45,023 nucleotides of DNA from JBBRVP01 sp038246785. Lineage in GTDB: Bacteria > Actinomycetota > Actinomycetes > Jiangellales > Jiangellaceae. The stretch spans positions 1 to 45,023 of the forward strand of contig JBBRVP010000028.1 in assembly GCA_038246785.1 (NCBI GenBank), in the 5' to 3' direction. Position numbers and translations under genes: made by a program. This document shows, in pieces, positions 17,097 through 26,462 of this stretch. Numbering within the stretch: position 1 is the first letter of the stretch; each line of letters begins with the position of its first letter. Under the pieces are notes generated by a model that was not told the DNA's origin, made no database searches, and saw only the letters and a list, made by a program, of their open reading frames with translations.

Positions 17097-20000
17097 GTGA
17101 GCGGGAGCGTGACCGCGGACCTCGGTGCGGCCGCCGAGGCACTCGGCACGGCGATCGGGCTGCTGCGCCCGACCGCCTCGGGGGTGGAGCTGGACGGCGG
17201 CTTCTTCGCTGACCCGGCCGGCCGGCTGGCGTCGGTGCTGGCCGACCCCGACCAGCGGGCAGGCGCGTTGGCCGCCCTGGAGCTGCTGGCACCGGCGGTT
17301 CCGGTCACGAACGGGACGGCGTACCACCTCCTCGTCGACGACGGCGGCGTCGGCGTCTCGCTGACGACGACGGGGGATCGCGACGACCTGGTCGTCGGTC
17401 TCGCGCTCACCCTCGCCGGTGACGCGGGTTCGGTGCTGGTCGACGTCCCGCTGGTGGGTGCAGCCGGCTCGTCGCTGCGCGCGGTCACCGGCTCCGCTGG
17501 CCACCCGGTCAGCGTGGCCGTCACGGCCGCCGCCCCCGACGGCTCCCCGCTCGCCGCCGAGGTACGGCTCGCCGGCCCCGATCTGATCGCGGACAGCGAG
17601 GTCCTGTTGAGCGTGCAGCCCGCGGGGTCGGCGCAGCCCTTGGGAATCGGCGGTGCCGGAGCGACGCCGGCTGGCGACGCCGTCCGCGGGCTGATCCATG
17701 CCGTCCTCGGCGGGACGGTTCCGGAGCCGGCCGGCTCGCACCTGGGCGGCGTCCTGGGCCTCAGCGGCGGCCTGCCGCCGCTGCCTCTCGCCCCGGCCCC
17801 CGGCGCGTCCTCGGCGTGGCGGGCCTGGCTGGCCGCGCTGTTCGCCGCTCCCGGCACCGGCGCGCCGGCCCCGGTCCTCCGGTGGCTCGACGACGTGCTC
17901 GCCCTGCTCGGCGCCGGACCCGCCGGCTCCACCGCCCCGGCAGTCGGGGCCCCGCTGGACCTCAGCCTGCACGAACCCTCGGGCGCCGCCGCCGGCCTCG
18001 ACCTCCGGGTCGGCGTCGCGGACGACGGCGCGGGCGGGCAGCGAACGAGCTTCGCGCTGCGCGTCCCGTCCGAGTCGCCGGGCGCGACCGTGACGGCCGA
18101 GCTCGGCCTGGCCGACGTACCGCTGGGCGGCACGGCAGCGAGCACCGTCGCCGGGTCGGCGACGGTGACCGTCGAGGTGCCGGGACCGGGCTCCCCGCTC
18201 TGGCCGCCGCCCGGGGAGCCGGACTCCACGCTGGGGATCGGCCGGCTGCGAGCCGGCGCCTCGCTGGGACCCGCGGGGACGACGCCGGTCCTCGAGCTCG
18301 ACGACGTACGCCTCGAGGTCGGCGGCCAGGAGGTCACCGCGGCGCATCTGGACCTCACCAGCACCGACGCGCTCGCCGAGGCCACCGCCGGGGTACTTGC
18401 GGACGTGGTCCGCGACGGGCTCGGCACGTCCACCGCGGCGGCCGCTGCGCTTCGGCTGCTCGGCCTGGACCCGCCCGACGGCGTCGCCGCCGTCGACGCG
18501 GTGCGGCTGGCGAGCGAACCGGGCGCGGCGATGGCGGACCACTACCGCGCGCTGCGCACTGCTGCGGCCGGGTGGGCGCCGGTCACCGCGGCGGTGTGGG
18601 TGCTGCTCGGCGGCGATCCTCCGGGCGGTGACCTCGACGTCGTGCCGGTGGCGGGCTCAGGGAGCCCGGACGACCCGTGGCGGGTCCCGCTCGACGCCCT
18701 CGGGCCGGCCGGTGCGGGCACGCTGCTCGGCACGGTGCAGCTCGCGGTCTGGGACGGCGCCGAGCCCGGCCACCCGCCGCGGCTGTCGGTGGGGCTGCGC
18801 ACCGAGGCCGGCGTGCCGGTGGCGCCCGGCGCGCCGCCGGTCGAGTCGCGGCTCTCGATCGAGCTGCTCGGCGTCGACGTGGCCGACGGCGGCTTCGTCC
18901 GGCCCCGCCTGCTGGGCTCGGTGAGCGCGTCCGGCACGGTCGCGACGCCGGAGCTCGGCGCGCTCGGGGACACCGCCGTGGCCGCCGACGCGATCACCGT
19001 GGCCCTGCGCTGGGCGGCAGGTGAGCCGCTGGGAGTGACAACGGCCGCGTCCGGCGTGCGCGTCACGACCCCGACGGGCGACGTCGTGCTGGACGAGGTC
19101 GGCTTCCCCGCTCCGCTGCGCGAGGGCGACCCGGACCTCGGCCTCGCCGGCGGCGACGCCGCCGGGCTGTGGGCGGTCGCCCGGGCGGTCGTCGCGGCAG
19201 CCGCGGCTGCCCTCGGCGGAAGCCGGCGGCTGGCGACGCTGCTCGCCGGCACCCCGGACGGCGGCAGCCAGCCGGGGCTGCCGCCGGTCGAGCTGCCGGA
19301 CCTGGCCGACGTCCGCAGCGGCCTCGCCGACCTGGGGGCGATGGTCGTGGGCTGGGTCGCCGGCATGGCCGGCGATCCCACCGCGGTCGACCCGGCCGGC
19401 CGGCCCCGGCTCCTGGGCCTGCTGTCGTGGCTGCGGGCCCTGCTGGCCCGCGGGATCAGGGCCGCGCCGGGGCGGGAGCCGGACTCACCGGCCGACGCAC
19501 TCGGCGGCTCCGGGACGTCCGTACGGCCATGGGCCACCCCCCTGCACTCGCCCGGCGAGGCGCCGGTGGAGCTCCTGACCTGGGTGGGCGGCGACGGCCC
19601 GCCGGCCGGTTGGGCGGCCGCGGGGCTGCAGCTCATGCTGCCGGCGGAGGAGCCCGCTCCGGACTCCGACGAGGCCGACGCTGAGGACGGCGAGACCGAC
19701 GACGGCGAGACCGACGACGGCGACGCCGGGCCGGCCCCGTGGCTCGCTACGTTCGTGCCCACCGGGGCCGGGGTCGAGGCGGCGCTGGGTGCGCTGTCCG
19801 TGGCCGGTGGAGCCCATCCCCGGCTGCTGGAGCCCCTGACCGGCGGCGTTCTCGACGCCGTCGCCGACGCGCTGTTGGAGTCCGACGCCGTCGTCCCCGC
19901 TGCCGCGGCGGCGCCGCTCGAGGACGGCTGGGCCGGCGGTGCCGCGGTCCCCGCCTCGCACTGGGGGCTCGTCGCCGCCGTGGCGACCGCCGAGCAGGTC

Positions 20001-23000
20001 GCCGCGGAGGTGGCCGGCTGGACGGCTGCCGTGCCGCCGACGCAGTGGGCCCTCGTCGCCGTCGACGCCGGTCTCGCCGCGCCCGAGGACTGGACGGCGG
20101 TCGCGGCAGCGTGCGGGCTGCCGGCTCCGGTGCCGCTGAGCCTGCGGGTCCCGGGCGTCGACCCGGCGCTCGTCGACCTCGGCGCCCTGCCGCCGGCGCC
20201 GGCGTACGTCGTCGACCTCGCCGATGACGGCAGCGCCACTGCGGAGGAACTGTCCGCCCGGCTGGCGCACGCCCTGTCCGGAATCCGCGCCGCGCGCGGG
20301 ACGACGCCCGTCGTGCTCGCCGGGCACTCCTGGGCCGGACTGGTCGCGTACGACCGGGTCGCCGCCGACCGCAGCGGGATCCTCGGACTGGCCTGCATCG
20401 GCACCCCGCTCTACACGGCACCGGAGTCCGACTCCCCGGCGCTCGGCGCTCTGCTGACCGATCCCGCGTACGCCGACGCGGTGCACGCCCTGCGCGCGCT
20501 GTTCCCCGACCCGGCCACCCTTGGCGAGCCAGGGTTCGCACTCGCCCAGCTCGCCGCCAGCCTCGACGGCTGGCAGCCGGGCGAGGTGGGTGCGGCACCG
20601 ACACCCGGCCCGTCGCTGGCGGCGGCGCTCGAGCGCGCGGCCGCACCACGCCCACCGCTGGACGGCGTCCCCCGGCTGGCCGTCCACGGACTCGTCCCGG
20701 GCGACCTGCGCGCCGCCCTGCGCGGGGCCGCCTCCCTGGCCGGCGCCGCGGGCGCGGCTTCCGGTCCGCTCGGCCAGGGCGTGCGGATCGGGCTCGACCT
20801 CGGACCGGCCGTCGACGGCGAGGTCGACGTCGAGCTCACGGTGCGGCTCGACGCCGGCCCGCGCCGCTCGCCGCTGGCCGATCCCGCCGGCCCCCCGGCC
20901 GCGGTCGAGGTCCGCGCGGCCATCACCTCGCCGCACGGCTGGCTGCTCGGCGGCCCGCCGGTCGCGGGCACGTCTCCCGTGCGCGCCCGCTGGGCGGAGC
21001 TGATCGGGCGACTCGAACCAGGCCGCGGCGACACCCCTGCCCTCAGCGTCGACGTCGAGTTGCACGACGCCGCGTACCGCGGCGATGCCGCGCTGGTCGT
21101 CGGGCTGGCCGACCCGCAGGGGCCAGCGCTCGTCGCGGCCCTGTTCGCCGAGCTCGACGCGCAGTCGGCGGCCGTGGGGCGGGTCGCGGCGCTGCTGGAG
21201 CTGCTGACCGCGCTCGGGCTGACCACCGGAGACGGCGCCGGGACCGCCCTGCTGGCGGACGCGGTGACCGGTCTCGCGCAGGACCCGACCGGTGCGTTCG
21301 CGGGCCGGCTCGCCGCGCTGCTCGACCGGCCGGGTGGGGCCGCCGGTCTCGTCCGCGACGCGGGCACGCCGGACGGCGCCGGGCCCTGGCGCTACGCCCA
21401 TCCGGAGCTCGCGGTGGAGCTCGTCGCCACCCGACGCGACGTCACCGTGCGCACTACCGGCGATGGCCTGCCCGCCGGGTCGAGCGGGCGCCTCACCGGC
21501 TCGTGCCGGGTCACGCTCCCCGTCCCGGACGGCTCGGTCCACCTCGACCTCAGCCAGGGCGACACCGCGTTGGTGGTCGACGACGACGCTGGGCAGGTCC
21601 GGCTGCACAGCGCCGACCTCGACCCCCCGGCCGTGCTGTCCCCGCCCGACCCCGACCTGCTGCACCGCCTCGCGCCGCTCGGCGCCCGCTCGCTCGCGGC
21701 GGCCACCCTCGGCGCGGCACTGGGCGCGGCCCGCGGCGGTGGCCCGATGCCATGGCTCGGCGGCCTGCTGCGCGACCCCGGGGCGATGCTCGCGCACTGG
21801 CTCGGCGCGACGGGCCCCGGACCGCCCAACCCGGCGGTGGTCCAGGCGCTGCTCGGCGAGCTCGCCCTGCTGCTCCGCGCCCCCGGGTCGCCGGGGCTGC
21901 CGCTGCTGCTCGGCGGCGGGGTCGGATGCTTCGCCGACCGGGCACCCGGCGGTGGGCTTCGGCTCGGACTGCGCACCGCGGGGCCGCTGCACCTCGGCAG
22001 TGCCGGCACCACCCTCGACCTCGACCTGCGCCTCGACGTCGACGCCACCCGCATCGCCACCCCCGGCGGCGCGCTGCGCCTGCACCTGCCGCTTCCCGGT
22101 GCCCTGTGGCAGGCGGTGGACCTCGACGTCGGGACCGGACCGGACGGCGCGACGCTCGACCTCACCCCGCTCGGGCTCGACACCACGATCCGGCTACTGC
22201 CGACGGTCACCGGGCTCGACGCCCTGGGCGGCGGCGGCGCCCGGCTGCTGCTCGCCGCCGCGCTCGACGCGCTGGTCGCCCGGCTGTCCGGGTCGCCGGG
22301 CGAGCACGCCGCCCTCGACGCCGCGCTCGAGGTCGCCGCCGCCTTCGGCGTCGTCGACGCGGTCACGGCCGCGTTCGACGGCGCGCGGCTGACCAGCCTC
22401 GCGGCCGACCTGGGCACCCCACCGGACGCCGCCACCGCGCGTCGCCGGGCCGACGCGGTCGCCGCCGCGACCCAGGTCCTCGCCCCCGGCCTGTCCGCCA
22501 CCGCGTCCGGGACGGCCGTCACCCTGACCACCGACGTCGCCGGAGGCGGCCTGCTCACCGTCACCGCGGATTTCGCCGCCGGACCGCCGGCCCTGAGCGC
22601 CGGGCTGGCCGCCACGGCGGGAGCGGCCACCGCCGACGTCGCCGTCGACGCCGGCGGCGGGGCGCTCACGCTCGCCGCCGCCCTCGACCTCGGCCGCGCC
22701 GTGGTCCTCACCCCTCGGCTGACGCTCACCGCCCCGCCGGCCGGGCCGGTCGGCGCCGAGCTGCGCCCGCTCGGCGACGACAGCCTGGTGCTCCGGCTGG
22801 CGCCGAGCACGCAGACCCCGACGGCGGCGCAGTCGGCCCGGCTCGCCTCTGGTCTGGCGCTGCCGCTGGCGATCCACGCGATGCTCGACGCGCTCGGCTC
22901 CACCGTCGACGACGCGCTGTGGCCCGGTGGCCCGACTCCGGCCGACCTGCTCGTCGCCGGGCAGCTCGCCGTCAGGCGCGGCCGTCGGCTCGACGTCGCC

Positions 23001-26000
23001 ACCATTCCCGACGGGGCGACCGCCCTCGACGGAGTCCTCACCGCCTTGGACGGCAGCGGGGGGTCGATCGGGGAGGACCTGCGGCTCGCCCTCGTCCGGG
23101 ACGGGACGCGGTACGGGCCGAGCCTGATCGGCACCCTCCCGCTGCCGGCCGGCGACCGGCCGGCGACGCTGCACCTGGGTCTCCCGCCCGACGTCGTGAC
23201 CGGCTGGACCGGTGGCGACACCGGGCTCGCCGTCCTGCTCGTCGACCTCGCGCCCACCGGGGCTCCACGGTTGGACGCCGTCCTGAGCCTCGACGGCGTC
23301 GGCGTCCGGGTGGCGGGCAGCCGCGGCGAGGCCCTCGTCGACACGCCAGCCCTCGTCATCGGCGAGGCGGGGCTGTACGGCCAGGTCGAGGTCGACCTCG
23401 GGCCGCGGGTCCGCGCCATCGCGCCACCCCAGGGTGCCGCGCAGCTGGTGGCGCTCGGCATCCCGCTTCTCCCGTCCGAGACCGGCGCCAACCCGGTGGC
23501 GGCGTCGCTGCTCGCCTCGACCGGCGGTGACCAGACACCGGCCAACCCGCCGGTCGACGTGACCTTGGCCTCCGGCGACCCGGCCTGGACGGTGCGTTTC
23601 GGGGGCGAGCCGACGCTGCGGCTGCCGATCCAGCAGGGCTTCGGGCCGCTCTACCTGGCCGAGGTCGCGCTGTCCTACGACAGCGTCGAGCGCCGGGTCG
23701 GGCTCGGTGTTTCCGGCGACGTGGCGGTCGGCCCGCTGGTCATCGGGCTGGACGACCTCACCGTCCGGGTGCCGCAGGGCAGCCCCAGCGACCTGGCCTC
23801 CTGGGTGGTCGACCTCGCCGGCCTCGCGGTGGCGCTGGCCAGCGAGGTGGTCAGCGTCTCCGGCGGGCTGAAGAAGCTGCCACTGCCCGGCGGCGACGTG
23901 GAGTACCTCGGCGCGCTGTCCGTCACCGTCGCCGGGCGCAACCTCACCGCCGTCGGCAGCTACGCGCAGCCGCACGACGCGCTCGGCGAGTACACGTCGC
24001 TGTTCGTGTTCCTCAGCGTCCCGGTGCCGCTGGGCGGGCCGCCGTTCTTCTTCGTCCTCGGGCTGGCGGCCGGCGTCGGCTACAACCGGATGCTGCTCGT
24101 CCCGGACGACCCCGCCGAGGTGCCGGCGTTCCCGCTGGTCGCCGCCGTGTCCGGGGACCTGCAGCTCGGCGACGACCCGGTGGCCGGCCTGCGCGCGATC
24201 GGCGCGGACCTGCCGCCCAGCCGCGGCGCCTACTGGGGCGCCGCCGGGGTGCGCTTCACGACGTTCGGGCTGATCCAGGGCACCGCGCTGGCGTACGTCA
24301 GCCTGGACACCGGGGTCGAGGTCGGCCTGCTCGGCACGCTGCAGCTGGCGCTGCCCACCGAGAGCGCCGCCACGATCCTGTCCGTCGAGCTCGGGCTCGC
24401 CGCGAGCTACAGCACCGTCGACCAGCTGATCTCGGTGCGCGCCGGGCTAACCGACGCGTCGTGGCTGTTCAGCGCCGACTGCCGGCTCACCGGCGGCTTC
24501 GCGTTCATGGCCTGGCTGGCCACGCCGGAGGTGCTGCTGAGCATCGGCGGCTACCACCCGCACTTCATCGTCCCGGCGCACTACCCGGCGGTCGACCCGG
24601 TCGGCTTCGCCTGGACCCCGGCCCGCGGGATCAGCGTCAAGGGCGAGTCGTACTTCGCCCTGACGCACAGCGCCGTCATGGTCGGCGGCAGCCTCGAGGC
24701 TGCGTATGACGTCGGCGCGGTGCAGGCCTGGTTCGACACCTCGGTCGACGTCATGGTGACCTGGGACCCGTTCTCCTACCGCGCCGACCTGCACGTCGGC
24801 GTCGGCGCCTCGCTGGAGATCGAGGCCTGCGTCCTGGTCTGCGTCACCGTCCGCACCAGCGTCGACGTCGGCGCCGACCTGACCGTCGCCGGACCACCGC
24901 TGCGCGGGCTGGCCAGCGTCGACCTCGGCGTCCTGACGATCACCGTCGGGTTCGGCAGCTTGTCGGTACAGGCCTGGCTCACCTGGGACGAGGTGCGCCG
25001 GTCCTACCTCACCGCGGGCAGCGACGCCCAGCCGGCCACGACGACGAGCGTGACGGCCGGGCGGTTCGTCACGGCCGACGCCACCGCCCCCGACGGCACC
25101 GAGGACGATCCGTGGGTCGTCGGGACGACGGTCACGGTCGCCACCGATGCCGGCATGCCGTGCAGCGCGGTCCGGGTGGAGCGCTCCGCCCATGGCGAAC
25201 ACCTGCCCGCCGGAATCACGGCGCCGCCGGACGTCGACGTCGTGCCGGCCGGCCCCACCATCGGCCCGACGGCGTCCGTGCTGTCGATCGACCTGTCGGT
25301 CCGGACCGGCGCCGGCTGGGCTCCGGCGTCGGCCGCCACCGTCGACAGCCTCGAGCTCGCCGGCGTACAGGGTCACTTCCCGTCGGCCGTGTGGCAGCAG
25401 GGCATGGACGACGACCCGGCCGCGCCGATGCTGGCCGCACTCGGCGGCACCACCCTCACCGCGTCGACGACGCTCGCGGAGTCGACCGGCGCCCTCGGCG
25501 ACGACGCAACGGTGCCGCTGTCGACGCTGGTCGAGGAGCAGCCCACGCTGCCGCTGCCGCTGCGGCCCGCCGGCGGGCCGATCTGGCCGGGGCAGCTCGA
25601 GCTCCCGCGGGCCGGGCCGGTGCCTGGTCGCCGCCGGCGCGAGGCGCCGCGCCTCCTCGGCGTCGGCGTGCCCCGGCGACAGCGCCGAGGAGGCCCGTGG
25701 CAGCGGGCCGTGCCGGGCCGGCCGCGACCTGCCGCCCCGCCCCTCCGGCCCGGGCAGGTGGCGCTGTGGGACGTCCGCGACCTCCCGCTCGACGATCTCG
25801 CGCTGGACGTGCCCGACGCGGAGGTGCGCGTCGTGGCGTTCAGCGCCGGCGGTCGACCGCTCGCTGACCTGCGGCTGCCGGCCGGCCGCGGGCCTCGGCT
25901 CGGCGTGCCGCTCCCGCGCGCGACAGCGCGCGTCGCCGTGCTGCCCACGCCGGGCGAGGACCCGGCTGGTCGGGAGCCACGCCCGGCGGGTTGGCGGCTG

Positions 26001-26462
26001 CGCGGCGACCTCGTCCGCGTCGGGCCGGGGACTCTGCTGGCCGAGGACGCGGTCGTGCTCACCTCGGCTCCCGTCCTCGCGGCGGGTCGGTACGCCGAGT
26101 TCGCTGACGGCGACGCCGCCGCCGGCGGTGGCGCTCCCACGGTCCTGCCGGGCTGCGTCGCACTGGCCGACCAGCCGCGGACCACCACGGTGGTGTACGG
26201 GAGCGGCGACGTCCTCGTCGTCGCGTATGACCGGACCCGACCGCAGGTCGGCGTCCGCGGCGCCGAGCTGACCCGCCGCGGGGTCGTCGAGCGGCCGGAC
26301 CGGGTGCTGCTGGTGTACGGGCTGCGGCGCTCGGACGGGCCGGTCGAGATCGACGTCGAGGGCGCGGGGGTGAGCGCGGTGACGGTGGCCCGCAGCGGCC
26401 CCGGCGACCCCGGCGATCGGTCCGTCCGGCAGGAGCGCGACCGGCAGCGGAGGCGGCGATGA
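17097..26462 (+). CDS. 3121-residue giant protein: lipase-like centre and DUF6603-like C-terminal region
   Basis: The start GTG lies 7 bases after the preceding stop. Residues 1-850 are Ala/Gly/Asp-rich repetitive beta-type sequence. An acidic hinge (~856-880, ETDDGETDDGDAG) follows. Residues ~1000-1130 contain VVLAGHSWAGLVAYDR with GHSWAG at 1076-1081, an alpha/beta-hydrolase nucleophile elbow. A further repetitive beta-rich block (~1180-2120) leads to a distinct domain (~2130-2640): PLVIGLDDLTVRVP, VPLGGPPFFFVLGLAAGVGY, VAGLRAIGADLPPSRGAYW, FALTHSAVMVGGSLEAAYD. That pattern matches what I recall of DUF6603 proteins, a widespread family of unknown function. The last ~480 residues include DDPWVVG and GHFPSAVWQ. 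A low-complexity Arg/Pro patch near residues 2840-2880 may mark a sequencing frameshift pair. No signal peptide or transmembrane helix is obvious. Confidence 0.8.
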   Translation: MSGSVTADLGAAAEALGTAIGLLRPTASGVELDGGFFADPAGRLASVLADPDQRAGALAALELLAPAVPVTNGTAYHLLVDDGGVGVSLTTTGDRDDLVVGLALTLAGDAGSVLVDVPLVGAAGSSLRAVTGSAGHPVSVAVTAAAPDGSPLAAEVRLAGPDLIADSEVLLSVQPAGSAQPLGIGGAGATPAGDAVRGLIHAVLGGTVPEPAGSHLGGVLGLSGGLPPLPLAPAPGASSAWRAWLAALFAAPGTGAPAPVLRWLDDVLALLGAGPAGSTAPAVGAPLDLSLHEPSGAAAGLDLRVGVADDGAGGQRTSFALRVPSESPGATVTAELGLADVPLGGTAASTVAGSATVTVEVPGPGSPLWPPPGEPDSTLGIGRLRAGASLGPAGTTPVLELDDVRLEVGGQEVTAAHLDLTSTDALAEATAGVLADVVRDGLGTSTAAAAALRLLGLDPPDGVAAVDAVRLASEPGAAMADHYRALRTAAAGWAPVTAAVWVLLGGDPPGGDLDVVPVAGSGSPDDPWRVPLDALGPAGAGTLLGTVQLAVWDGAEPGHPPRLSVGLRTEAGVPVAPGAPPVESRLSIELLGVDVADGGFVRPRLLGSVSASGTVATPELGALGDTAVAADAITVALRWAAGEPLGVTTAASGVRVTTPTGDVVLDEVGFPAPLREGDPDLGLAGGDAAGLWAVARAVVAAAAAALGGSRRLATLLAGTPDGGSQPGLPPVELPDLADVRSGLADLGAMVVGWVAGMAGDPTAVDPAGRPRLLGLLSWLRALLARGIRAAPGREPDSPADALGGSGTSVRPWATPLHSPGEAPVELLTWVGGDGPPAGWAAAGLQLMLPAEEPAPDSDEADAEDGETDDGETDDGDAGPAPWLATFVPTGAGVEAALGALSVAGGAHPRLLEPLTGGVLDAVADALLESDAVVPAAAAAPLEDGWAGGAAVPASHWGLVAAVATAEQVAAEVAGWTAAVPPTQWALVAVDAGLAAPEDWTAVAAACGLPAPVPLSLRVPGVDPALVDLGALPPAPAYVVDLADDGSATAEELSARLAHALSGIRAARGTTPVVLAGHSWAGLVAYDRVAADRSGILGLACIGTPLYTAPESDSPALGALLTDPAYADAVHALRALFPDPATLGEPGFALAQLAASLDGWQPGEVGAAPTPGPSLAAALERAAAPRPPLDGVPRLAVHGLVPGDLRAALRGAASLAGAAGAASGPLGQGVRIGLDLGPAVDGEVDVELTVRLDAGPRRSPLADPAGPPAAVEVRAAITSPHGWLLGGPPVAGTSPVRARWAELIGRLEPGRGDTPALSVDVELHDAAYRGDAALVVGLADPQGPALVAALFAELDAQSAAVGRVAALLELLTALGLTTGDGAGTALLADAVTGLAQDPTGAFAGRLAALLDRPGGAAGLVRDAGTPDGAGPWRYAHPELAVELVATRRDVTVRTTGDGLPAGSSGRLTGSCRVTLPVPDGSVHLDLSQGDTALVVDDDAGQVRLHSADLDPPAVLSPPDPDLLHRLAPLGARSLAAATLGAALGAARGGGPMPWLGGLLRDPGAMLAHWLGATGPGPPNPAVVQALLGELALLLRAPGSPGLPLLLGGGVGCFADRAPGGGLRLGLRTAGPLHLGSAGTTLDLDLRLDVDATRIATPGGALRLHLPLPGALWQAVDLDVGTGPDGATLDLTPLGLDTTIRLLPTVTGLDALGGGGARLLLAAALDALVARLSGSPGEHAALDAALEVAAAFGVVDAVTAAFDGARLTSLAADLGTPPDAATARRRADAVAAATQVLAPGLSATASGTAVTLTTDVAGGGLLTVTADFAAGPPALSAGLAATAGAATADVAVDAGGGALTLAAALDLGRAVVLTPRLTLTAPPAGPVGAELRPLGDDSLVLRLAPSTQTPTAAQSARLASGLALPLAIHAMLDALGSTVDDALWPGGPTPADLLVAGQLAVRRGRRLDVATIPDGATALDGVLTALDGSGGSIGEDLRLALVRDGTRYGPSLIGTLPLPAGDRPATLHLGLPPDVVTGWTGGDTGLAVLLVDLAPTGAPRLDAVLSLDGVGVRVAGSRGEALVDTPALVIGEAGLYGQVEVDLGPRVRAIAPPQGAAQLVALGIPLLPSETGANPVAASLLASTGGDQTPANPPVDVTLASGDPAWTVRFGGEPTLRLPIQQGFGPLYLAEVALSYDSVERRVGLGVSGDVAVGPLVIGLDDLTVRVPQGSPSDLASWVVDLAGLAVALASEVVSVSGGLKKLPLPGGDVEYLGALSVTVAGRNLTAVGSYAQPHDALGEYTSLFVFLSVPVPLGGPPFFFVLGLAAGVGYNRMLLVPDDPAEVPAFPLVAAVSGDLQLGDDPVAGLRAIGADLPPSRGAYWGAAGVRFTTFGLIQGTALAYVSLDTGVEVGLLGTLQLALPTESAATILSVELGLAASYSTVDQLISVRAGLTDASWLFSADCRLTGGFAFMAWLATPEVLLSIGGYHPHFIVPAHYPAVDPVGFAWTPARGISVKGESYFALTHSAVMVGGSLEAAYDVGAVQAWFDTSVDVMVTWDPFSYRADLHVGVGASLEIEACVLVCVTVRTSVDVGADLTVAGPPLRGLASVDLGVLTITVGFGSLSVQAWLTWDEVRRSYLTAGSDAQPATTTSVTAGRFVTADATAPDGTEDDPWVVGTTVTVATDAGMPCSAVRVERSAHGEHLPAGITAPPDVDVVPAGPTIGPTASVLSIDLSVRTGAGWAPASAATVDSLELAGVQGHFPSAVWQQGMDDDPAAPMLAALGGTTLTASTTLAESTGALGDDATVPLSTLVEEQPTLPLPLRPAGGPIWPGQLELPRAGPVPGRRRREAPRLLGVGVPRRQRRGGPWQRAVPGRPRPAAPPLRPGQVALWDVRDLPLDDLALDVPDAEVRVVAFSAGGRPLADLRLPAGRGPRLGVPLPRATARVAVLPTPGEDPAGREPRPAGWRLRGDLVRVGPGTLLAEDAVVLTSAPVLAAGRYAEFADGDAAAGGGAPTVLPGCVALADQPRTTTVVYGSGDVLVVAYDRTRPQVGVRGAELTRRGVVERPDRVLLVYGLRRSDGPVEIDVEGAGVSAVTVARSGPGDPGDRSVRQERDRQRRRR

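Noticed and set aside
19485..22085. Very long minus-strand open frame opposite the giant gene (similar ones at 2266-4851, 29076-31514 and on the plus strand at 8328-11837)
   Set aside because: Arg/Gly/Pro-rich translations with no domain character, mirrored by clear coding sequence on the other strand; usual artefacts of GC-rich DNA.
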